Of a DNA stretch of 64,000 nucleotides, positions 54,897 through 61,602 are shown in pieces. Source of the stretch: Confluentibacter sediminis (GTDB lineage: Bacteria; Bacteroidota; Bacteroidia; Flavobacteriales; Flavobacteriaceae); contig NZ_QKPO01000012.1 in assembly GCF_003258355.1 (NCBI RefSeq), positions 1 to 64,000 on the forward strand, in the 5' to 3' direction. The notes under the pieces were generated by a model that worked only from the letters and a program-made list of their open reading frames with translations, ran no database searches and had not been told where the DNA came from. The position numbers were made by a program, and so were the translations under genes. Positions within the stretch are counted from its first letter, which is position 1. Each line of letters begins with the position of its first letter.

Positions 54897-56259
54897 ATAA
54901 TTTTAAATTAGGTTCTAAACTACCAATACCGATGTTCTCAAAATGCGATTTATCTAATGTTTTATCTACTTTAAATGAATTTAAATCCCAATCGGTTAAG
55001 TTTATAGTCGTATGTGAGTACATGGAATTATCTCGATAGCGATAAGGATGTATTCTACTCAGCATATCATTAACAGCCAAAGAAGAACACATAGTATTTA
55101 CACTAATTACCGCTGGACTTTCAACATCAGCGTTTTCAAAATATGCCTGTCTATTATTATATTCTTCCTCAGAAAGCCTTTTTAAACTTTCAGCAGATAG
55201 TTGTTTGGGGGTATAAACACCTCTTTCCATGAGAGTTTTAGAATTTGGGTATACATAATGAATATTACCTAAAATTGAATCTATGCCTCCTTCGCCATCT
55301 GCAACTAATTTTATACCAATATCAATTAAAGGAACTAAATAGTCTGTGGAGATTAAATTAATATAATGTCTCCCTTCTACAGAATCCATACATCCAAAAA
55401 TAAAATCACAACTTGCTAATTCATTAAGAGCTTCTCTGCTTTCTTGTATTAAACAAGAATAAGTTACTACCTCAGTGCCAATATTAACATGATCTATATG
55501 CTCTTTAAGGACTTCAACTTTCAGTTTATTGTTATCAGCATCATTAGATGTTGAAACAACAATTCTGTTTAGGTTTTCATGCCCTATAACATCTGAATCA
55601 ATTAAAACCAGTTTACCAACACCTAGCCTAAATAACATTTGAATTAATGGGCTGCCAGTTCCTGAACAGCCTATAACACCTATTTTCATTTCTTTAAGAG
55701 TATTGACGGTTTTATCTCCAAAAGCCTGTGAATTCCTTTTAAATGATTTTAAGATTTCAATGTTTTGATTGTTTTTTGTAAACGTCCTAACGTTTTCTCC
55801 AATGATGGAAATTTTATCAATTTCGGTAAAACTTAGATCAGGTTTTATTACCCTGCCTTTCATTGCTCCATCTGGGTACATTATAACGCTTGCGTGAGGA
55901 AGTTGGTTGTTAGTCCATCCATAAACTGAATCAAAAAAATCCTTATCTGATTTATCATCTAAATCTGAAAAATTGGAATGGTTAACAAAGTGAGAATGAA
56001 ATTTAATAATGCCGAGCCCTTTTGCCAAGGCTTCTTCTAATAAGTGTTCTACGTCAATTGTTTTCCAAGAAACAAAATGTTTAGAACGATTACATTTATC
56101 ATAAGGCATTAAAAAAGTTTTATGAACCAATAAAAACTCTTCTCCTTTATTTTTTAATCGCCCACACAATGCAAAACCAAGGGCTTCCAAACCATCTCCA
56201 TTATGAAGATGGTTTTTCAGCTCTTGATGCATCATTTCTGTTATTTTAACATGCATCAT
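54874..56259 (-). CDS. JAB peptidase - E1 (ThiF-like) fusion
   Basis: A 461-residue fusion. The N-terminal JAB/MPN peptidase (about residues 1-150) has an intact JAMM site: Glu25, His88 and His90 in FHSHFV, Ser98 and Asp101. It should cleave ubiquitin-like proteins from precursors or conjugates. The C-terminal E1 domain (about 185-461) has the ATP loop KIGVIGCSGTGSPLIQML and LVLIDSDVIGHENLNRI; SVNTMCSSLAVNDML contains a candidate catalytic Cys. It adenylates ubiquitin-like tails. It lies 11 bases after the Ub-E2 gene and overlaps DUF6527. Such fusions mark the bacterial ubiquitination-like operons (called Bub or Bil-like) linked to phage defence. Confidence 0.85.
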   Translation of the reverse strand: MMHVKITEMMHQELKNHLHNGDGLEALGFALCGRLKNKGEEFLLVHKTFLMPYDKCNRSKHFVSWKTIDVEHLLEEALAKGLGIIKFHSHFVNHSNFSDLDDKSDKDFFDSVYGWTNNQLPHASVIMYPDGAMKGRVIKPDLSFTEIDKISIIGENVRTFTKNNQNIEILKSFKRNSQAFGDKTVNTLKEMKIGVIGCSGTGSPLIQMLFRLGVGKLVLIDSDVIGHENLNRIVVSTSNDADNNKLKVEVLKEHIDHVNIGTEVVTYSCLIQESREALNELASCDFIFGCMDSVEGRHYINLISTDYLVPLIDIGIKLVADGEGGIDSILGNIHYVYPNSKTLMERGVYTPKQLSAESLKRLSEEEYNNRQAYFENADVESPAVISVNTMCSSLAVNDMLSRIHPYRYRDNSMYSHTTINLTDWDLNSFKVDKTLDKSHFENIGIGSLEPNLKLYVSDKVI

Positions 56260-56270
56260 TTCAACGACTA

Positions 56271-57224
56271 TTAACGTTTATTAAATTCAGCTCTTAAACA
56301 ACTAAGCATTAAATCAAGATGAGATTCAACATTGTCTATCTCTGGATTCCATTTATTAATTGCTGTTCTATGTCTAGACCAGCGTTGATAAATTTTACCC
56401 TCAATGGATTGGTCTCTTAAAGTCCCTATCATCTTACCATCGGTTCTGCTTAGTGCTGGATGGAAATAAATCATATCTAGCTGCGAAGTTGGATAATGGG
56501 GAGGAATGAGTATAGCGGCATCGGCTTTTTTTACATTGTAACCATCCGGAATGTCCAAATCTCTAATAACTAGCCAATTTAAGTTGCCATTTTTCACAAA
56601 ATCGACAAGATTAGTTATTGAAGATAGGTAATACAAATCTTGTTTAGGTAATTCAATGGTATTAGTTGAAATGAATCCTTCGGTACAATCTAATGCTTCA
56701 TAAACAAAACGCTCAACACCACACTCCGTTAAATCAATTATTTGCCCAGGTTGAAGTATCTCTTTACCATTTCTAGTAAACATCCGCAAGCGGTGTTTTT
56801 CAGGATTTTTATCAACTAATTTTAAAATTTCTTCTCGGGAAATTTTTTCTTGCTCAATCGTAAATTGTTTACCATTGATTTTAATAATGTACTTGTAAGT
56901 AATTACAGGTTTAACTCCTTCACAAAAGCAATTTTCTAAATCAATAGTCTCTTGAATATAAGGAAGAATAATAAATCGCTCAATACCACATTCGGTTAAA
57001 TCAATTTTTATTAACGGACCAACTTCTATTTTGCCTTTCTTGGTAACCATGCGTATAAAATGCGTGTCAGAACTAGTGCCAGCAAGTTTGTGCAAATCAT
57101 TACCAATAATGGTTTGATTTTTAGTTGAGAATTCCGTTTCGTTTATATGAATTATGTATTCATAAGCTAGAGCTGGCTTTACACCGCTACAATAGCATTC
57201 TTTTAAATGGGTTTTATTTTCCAT
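56271..57224 (-). CDS. Tandem ubiquitin-like domains fused to an E2-like domain
   Basis: A 317-residue protein. Two multiubiquitin-type repeats (about residues 8-85 and 97-170) share CxCxGVKPxxxYxYIIxIN, then F/RMxTxxGK and IDLTECGxERF. The third part (about 190-317) fits the prokaryotic E2 family E: LNWLVIRDLDIPDGYNVKKA, AILIPPHYPTSQLDMIYFHP, then YQRWSRHRTAINKWNPEID. After the HPAL segment, where an E2 usually has its catalytic Cys, none is visible; the only later Cys is near the C-terminus (LMLSCLRAEF). Neither ubiquitin-like unit ends in a free Gly-Gly. It is the first gene of the operon with JAB-E1 and DUF6527. The E2 transfer chemistry is therefore uncertain. Confidence 0.75.
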   Translation of the reverse strand: MENKTHLKECYCSGVKPALAYEYIIHINETEFSTKNQTIIGNDLHKLAGTSSDTHFIRMVTKKGKIEVGPLIKIDLTECGIERFIILPYIQETIDLENCFCEGVKPVITYKYIIKINGKQFTIEQEKISREEILKLVDKNPEKHRLRMFTRNGKEILQPGQIIDLTECGVERFVYEALDCTEGFISTNTIELPKQDLYYLSSITNLVDFVKNGNLNWLVIRDLDIPDGYNVKKADAAILIPPHYPTSQLDMIYFHPALSRTDGKMIGTLRDQSIEGKIYQRWSRHRTAINKWNPEIDNVESHLDLMLSCLRAEFNKR

Positions 57225-57282
57225 TTTTTTTGTATTTTAATGTTAAAAAAATAAGAATGAATACCCTATGACTGAGTGAACT

Positions 57283-57333
57283 CAAACAAATTGAGGGCTT
57301 AACAATCATTTTTATGATTGCTAAATTTGTTTG
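57283..57333 (-). promoter_or_regulatory. Interrupted palindrome upstream of the ubiquitin-type operon
   Basis: CAAACAAATT (57283-57292) pairs with AATTTGTTTG (57324-57333), and inside it CAATCAT (57303-57309) pairs with ATGATTG (57314-57320). The structure lies about 60-110 bases before the start at 57224 and could be a leader hairpin or an operator for the adjacent HTH-metalloprotease. Confidence 0.45.
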
Positions 57334-57400
57334 TATATAGTTTGCTTTTAGGAGTAATTATTTTTTAATTGATTAATAAATAATCGGACAGAAAACCAGA

Positions 57401-57527
57401 TTTGGAAAATTAAAGAAGAATGCATACCTTTGTACTTCCTACAGTAAACAAGGATAACACGGCTTACTAAGCCCTGCTTATTCAAAAATAGAACCAAATC
57501 AGGTAGTTTTTCTGCCTGATTTTTTTG
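57401..57527 (+). ncRNA. Candidate small RNA with consensus promoter and terminator
   Basis: TTTG (57401-57404), a 20-base spacer and TACCTTTG (57425-57432) match the Bacteroidota promoter consensus exactly. About 60 bases on, an 11-bp stem (57496-57506 with 57512-57522) followed by Ts forms an intrinsic terminator. The transcript would run from about 57438 to 57526. Inside, GGCTTA-CTA-AGCC (57470s) is a second hairpin. There is no sensible reading frame on the plus strand. It lies between the ubiquitin-type operon and the HTH-ImmA/IrrE gene. It matches no RNA family that I recognise. Confidence 0.5.
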
Positions 57528-57780
57528 TTTCAGACAACCTGATATTTGCCAAATATACAAAAAAATATCAAATATTAAAACACTATATTAACAATTTGGT
57601 TAAAATATAAAATCAAGTTATTAACAACTTAGTTAAAACGTTAAAACATTTTGCGGATGTTACATAAAAGGTTATATTTACATTATTATTTGTCAATCAA
57701 AACATTTTTTCTGAACTTTAATAACAGGCAATTAGACTTCCTGATTATAGATTTAATCTTTATTCAGCTAGAAACTATCT

Positions 57781-58923
57781 ATGGCAAAAACAAAACCTAA
57801 ATTTCAATCCCCAGGCCAAGCATTAAAATATTACTTAGTAAAGAACGATTGGACTCAAGAAGATTTGGCTCATATTTTAACTATTTCTTTAAAGCATACA
57901 AACGAGTTAATTAAGGATAAGAAATCAATTTCAATTGACATAGCTATACTTTTAGGAAAAGTTTTTGAATTAGATGCTTACGAATGGGTCATGCTAGACA
58001 CAAAATTTCAACTGTTAAAAAAGAAAGAGCAAAAGAAAGAGCAGACGAAAGAACAACTCGTTGAACGTCAAGTAGAAGTTTATAAATACTTGCCCATTAA
58101 TGAGCTATTAAAGAAAGGTTGGTTGCAACCTTATGATAATATTGAAAGTTTGAATAAACAATTACATTCATTTTGGGGGCTGCCAAAAGATAAACCTTTG
58201 GATTTTTCTTCTCTTAAGCTAAATGGTATCAATATTGAATACCGAAAATCTGAAGCATATAAAGATTCTTCAAATGAAGTTAATGCTAAAGCTTGGTATC
58301 AAATGGCTCTTAATCATTCAAATAAATTAAATGTAGCATCATATGATGTAGAGGGGTTAAAAGAATTATTTTCTAACCTACATAAATATACTATTAAGCA
58401 AGATGGAATAAGTAAGTTCTTAAATGATTTAGCCAAAGTTGGGGTGAAATTTGTCTTTCTTTCTCATCTTTCAAAAACTTATTTAGATGGAGCTGCATTT
58501 TTGTCAAATACCAATCCTGTTGTTACGTTAACTGGAAGATATGATAGAGTAGATAATTTTTGGTTTACTCTTGCCCATGAGATTTCTCATGTTATACTTC
58601 ATTTGCATAAAAACAAAATGACTAATATGGTTTTCATGGATGACACTAATAGTGGAATTATTGACTCTAAAAAAGAATTAGAAGCTAATCAATTGGCAGA
58701 AAAAATGCTTTTACAAGAGCAAATTTTAGAATTTTTTGAAGAATACATCGGTTATATTACAGATGATAAAGTTGGAGAGTTTTCATCTTTGTACAAAATA
58801 CATCCTTCTATTGTCGTAGGCATATTAGCATTCAATGAAAAAGTTTCTTATTCTACATTGCACCGATTTAAAGAGTCGGTAAGGGATAAAATACCAAATA
58901 AATATAGAGCTGAATTACTTTAG
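57781..58923 (+). CDS. XRE regulator fused to ImmA/IrrE (M78) metalloprotease
   Basis: A 380-residue protein. The N-terminal XRE HTH (about residues 10-65: SPGQALKYYLVKNDWTQEDLA, KHTNELIKDKKSISIDIAIL) is of the HigA-like type. A charged linker (KKKEQKKEQTKEQ) follows. The C-terminal M78 domain has the zinc motif LAHEISHVILH (HExxH near residue 264) and a downstream ELEANQLAEKMLL Glu that should complete the site. Such proteins sense a signal and cleave a repressor, or act as regulators in defence islands and phages. It is divergent from the ubiquitin-type operon across a region with a palindrome and a candidate small RNA. Confidence 0.85.
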   Translation: MAKTKPKFQSPGQALKYYLVKNDWTQEDLAHILTISLKHTNELIKDKKSISIDIAILLGKVFELDAYEWVMLDTKFQLLKKKEQKKEQTKEQLVERQVEVYKYLPINELLKKGWLQPYDNIESLNKQLHSFWGLPKDKPLDFSSLKLNGINIEYRKSEAYKDSSNEVNAKAWYQMALNHSNKLNVASYDVEGLKELFSNLHKYTIKQDGISKFLNDLAKVGVKFVFLSHLSKTYLDGAAFLSNTNPVVTLTGRYDRVDNFWFTLAHEISHVILHLHKNKMTNMVFMDDTNSGIIDSKKELEANQLAEKMLLQEQILEFFEEYIGYITDDKVGEFSSLYKIHPSIVVGILAFNEKVSYSTLHRFKESVRDKIPNKYRAELL

Positions 58924-58988
58924 TTCTATTAAAGTTTGAAGAAGTCAACCACTACTTAGCCTTACATAAACCGTACAAAATATGCATT

Positions 58989-59032
58989 AAAAAAACCGTA
59001 ACACTTTAAAAATAAAGTAATTACGGTTTTTT
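58989..59032. terminator. Bidirectional terminator
   Basis: AAAAACCGTAA and TTACGGTTTTTT form a stem of about 10 bp between the HTH-metalloprotease gene and the convergent tRNA-Leu gene. A and T tracts on both sides allow function in both directions. Confidence 0.7.
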
Positions 59033-59036
59033 ATTG

Positions 59037-59116
59037 TACTCAAGGTGGGAATCGAACCCACACTCCGAAGAACCGGATTTTGAATCCGGCGCGTCTACCA
59101 ATTCCGCCACTTGAGC
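59037..59116 (-). tRNA. tRNA-Leu(CAA)
   Basis: On the minus strand the cloverleaf starts GCTCAAGTGGCGGAATTGGT. The anticodon stem CCGGA/TCCGG encloses TTCAAAA, giving anticodon CAA. A long variable arm (TTCTTCGGAGTG) is typical of class II leucine tRNAs. The T arm is GTGGG-TTCGATT-CCCAC. The acceptor end carries a G-U first pair in this reading. Confidence 0.9.
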
Positions 59117-59201
59117 TTATTTGCGACAGCAAAAATAGAATATTTTCTTTAATTCACATAAAAATACAAGACAATATCCTTTTCAGGTTAAAATAAATGT
59201 A

Positions 59202-59209
59202 TAAATTTG
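59202..59209 (+). promoter_or_regulatory. -7 promoter element of prs
   Basis: TAAATTTG matches TAnnTTTG and lies 52 bases before the prs ATG. TTTC at about 59181 could be the -33 element. Confidence 0.5.
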
Positions 59210-59261
59210 CACCTCGTTTAAAATCAGGCAGCGTTTTACGCTACTAAACAACAAGTTAACT

Positions 59262-60203
59262 ATGCCCATTGTGATAACCGAAGCTAAAATTTTTGCTTGT
59301 ACTCAAAGTAAAGTGCTTGGCGAAAAAATCGCCAAAGCTTTTGGTGCGACATTAGGTAATGTGATTACATCCACTTATAGCGATGGTGAATTTCAACCAT
59401 CTTATGAAGAGTCTATTCGCGGAACCAGAATTTTTATTATTGGCTCTACAAACCCAGGGCCAGAGAATTTAATGGAAATGTTGCTTATGATTGATGCTGC
59501 TAAGCGTGCATCTGCAAGACATATTACAGCAGTATTACCTTATTTTGGTTGGGCAAGACAGGATAGAAAAGACAAACCAAGAGTGCCCATTGCAGCTAAA
59601 TTGGTTGCAAAAATGTTGGAAACGGCAGGTGCGACAAGAATCATTACCATGGATTTGCACGCCGATCAAATTCAAGGCTTTTTTGAAAAACCCGTAGATC
59701 ATTTATTTGCATCGACTATTTTTCTTCCTTATTTGCAAAGTTTGAATCTTGATAATTTAACTATTGCATCGCCAGACATGGGTGGTTCTAAAAGAGCTTA
59801 TGCCTATTCAAAGGCCTTAGAAAGTGATGTTGTTATTTGTTATAAGCAACGTGCAGTAGCCAATACCATTTCACATATGGAGCTTATTGGAGATGTTACA
59901 GGTAAAAATGTCGTGTTGGTAGACGATATGGTGGATACCGCTGGCACATTAACCAAAGCAGCAGATTTAATGATGGAGCGAGGTGCATTAAGCGTGAGAG
60001 CGATTTGTACACATGCACTATTATCTGGAGGAGCTTATGAAAAGCTTGAAAAATCTAAACTGGAGGAATTAATCATTACAGATTCTATTCCGTTAAAAAA
60101 ACATAGCGATAAACTGAGGGTTTTAAGTTGTGCCAACTTATTTGCTGATGTTATGCATAAAGTACACAATAATAAATCCATAAGTTCAAAATTTGTAATG
60201 TAA
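59262..60203 (+). CDS. prs: Ribose-phosphate pyrophosphokinase
   Basis: A 313-residue enzyme that makes PRPP from ribose 5-phosphate and ATP, the precursor for purines, pyrimidines, His, Trp and NAD. Motifs are YSDGEFQPSYEESIRG, YFGWARQDRKDKPRVPI (flexible loop), IITMDLHADQIQGFF with metal-binding His, and the PRPP-binding VVLVDDMVDTAGTLTKAA. Length and order are standard. It is followed by rplY and pth, a conserved bacterial order. Confidence 0.95.
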   Translation: MPIVITEAKIFACTQSKVLGEKIAKAFGATLGNVITSTYSDGEFQPSYEESIRGTRIFIIGSTNPGPENLMEMLLMIDAAKRASARHITAVLPYFGWARQDRKDKPRVPIAAKLVAKMLETAGATRIITMDLHADQIQGFFEKPVDHLFASTIFLPYLQSLNLDNLTIASPDMGGSKRAYAYSKALESDVVICYKQRAVANTISHMELIGDVTGKNVVLVDDMVDTAGTLTKAADLMMERGALSVRAICTHALLSGGAYEKLEKSKLEELIITDSIPLKKHSDKLRVLSCANLFADVMHKVHNNKSISSKFVM

Positions 60204-60267
60204 AATATCCTTTAATTTTTAGAGGGATATAAAATGAATGAATATTAATTAACATATAAATAGAAAA

Positions 60268-60894
60268 ATGAAATCAATTACAATCAACGGATCTCAAAGA
60301 GAAAGCGTGGGCAAAAAAGCAACAAAAGCCTTACGTAATGCTGGTCAGGTTCCTTGCGTATTATACGGAGGAGATACACCAGTTCATTTCTCAGCAAACG
60401 AATTAGCGTTCTCTAAACTTGTATACACACCAAATGCGCATACAGTTGTGATTGCTATAGAAAATGGTAAAACATACAATGCCATTTTACAAGACATTCA
60501 ATTTCACCCAGTAACAGATAGAATTTTACACATAGATTTCTATCAGTTATTTGAAAACAAAGAAATTGCTATGGAAATACCTGTTTTATTTGTAGGTAAT
60601 TCAAGAGGTGTTAAAAATGGTGGTGTTTTACGTAAAAACTACCGTAGTTTAAAAGTAAAAGCACTACCTGCTAATTTACCAGATTTTATTGAGGCAGATA
60701 TTACTCCTCTTAAAATAGGAAGTAAGCTTTATATTACTGCTTTAGAAAATGAGGCTTATAAATTTATGCATCCAGATAACACGGTTATTTGTCAAGTAAG
60801 ACGTTCAAGAGCTGCTGTTACAGAAGATGATGATGACGAATTAGAAGCTGCAGAAGGAGCGGAAACTCCAGCTGCTGAAGCTACTCAAGAATAA
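60268..60894 (+). CDS. rplY: 50S ribosomal protein L25/general stress protein Ctc
   Basis: A 208-residue protein of the long Ctc form. The N-terminal L25 domain (about 1-95: [41 protein letters not shown]) binds 5S rRNA. The C-terminal TL5-like beta domain (about 96-180: [40 protein letters not shown]) follows, and then an acidic tail ([19 protein letters not shown]). It lies between prs and pth in the usual order. Confidence 0.9.
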   Translation: MKSITINGSQRESVGKKATKALRNAGQVPCVLYGGDTPVHFSANELAFSKLVYTPNAHTVVIAIENGKTYNAILQDIQFHPVTDRILHIDFYQLFENKEIAMEIPVLFVGNSRGVKNGGVLRKNYRSLKVKALPANLPDFIEADITPLKIGSKLYITALENEAYKFMHPDNTVICQVRRSRAAVTEDDDDELEAAEGAETPAAEATQE

Positions 60895-60914
60895 AAATTA
60901 TTCAAATTAATTAT

Positions 60915-60948
60915 AAAAAGCATCCTGTATTATTCGGGATGCTTTTTT
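60915..60948 (+). terminator. Intrinsic terminator of rplY
   Basis: AAAAAGCATCC pairs with GGATGCTTTTTT. It lies 20 bases after the rplY stop and before pth. Confidence 0.7.
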
Positions 60949-60970
60949 ATTTTTACCAAAACGGACTTGA

Positions 60971-61597
60971 ATGTTTAGTGTCATAAACAAATTGTTTAAT
61001 AGGAAAACCAAAACAGACTTTAATAATTCTATGAAAAAATATTTGATAGTGGGTTTAGGAAATATTGGAGACGATTATAAGAACACGCGTCATAATATAG
61101 GCTTCAAAATTTTAGATCATTTAGCTGAGCAAGAAAATCTGATATTTGAAACTCAAAAATTAGGAGACATAGCTACTTATAAATTAAAAGGAAGAACTCT
61201 TATTCTTTTAAAACCGAGTACTTATATGAATTTAAGTGGGAAAGCTGTTCTATATTGGTTAACAAAAGAAAACATTCCACTGGAAAATGTATTGGTTATT
61301 ACAGATGATTTAAACTTGCCGTTTGGAAGTATTCGTCTTAAAACCAAAGGAAGTGACGGTGGCCATAATGGACTGAAAGATATTCAAGACAAACTCAGTA
61401 CCATAAACTATAACCGGTTTAGATTTGGAATAAGCGATGCTTTTAGTAAAGGAAAACAAATCGATTATGTTTTAGGGGAATGGACAGAAGAAGAAACAAA
61501 AAACCTTAAAGAACGCCTTGATAAGTCTACAGAACTTATCAAATCTTATGCACTTGCAGGAATAAATAACACCATGAATACGTTTAATGGTAAGTAG
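60971..61597 (+). CDS. pth: Peptidyl-tRNA hydrolase
   Basis: A 208-residue enzyme that releases peptides from stalled peptidyl-tRNA. The core starts [25 protein letters not shown], with the catalytic His in TRHNIGF, then [14 protein letters not shown] (Asn), [16 protein letters not shown] (Asp) and [13 protein letters not shown]. An N-terminal extension of 20 residues ([17 protein letters not shown]) is in frame; such extensions occur in flavobacterial Pth, but the internal Met at 61031 is an equally good start. It follows prs-rplY in the conserved order. Confidence 0.9.
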   Translation: MFSVINKLFNRKTKTDFNNSMKKYLIVGLGNIGDDYKNTRHNIGFKILDHLAEQENLIFETQKLGDIATYKLKGRTLILLKPSTYMNLSGKAVLYWLTKENIPLENVLVITDDLNLPFGSIRLKTKGSDGGHNGLKDIQDKLSTINYNRFRFGISDAFSKGKQIDYVLGEWTEEETKNLKERLDKSTELIKSYALAGINNTMNTFNGK

Positions 61598-61602
61598 GAC
61601 TG

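Noticed and set aside
57348-57560. Minus-strand open frame of 70 codons opposite the candidate small RNA
   Set aside because: It runs through the terminator stem and shows no protein-like pattern or upstream signal; better explained as chance.
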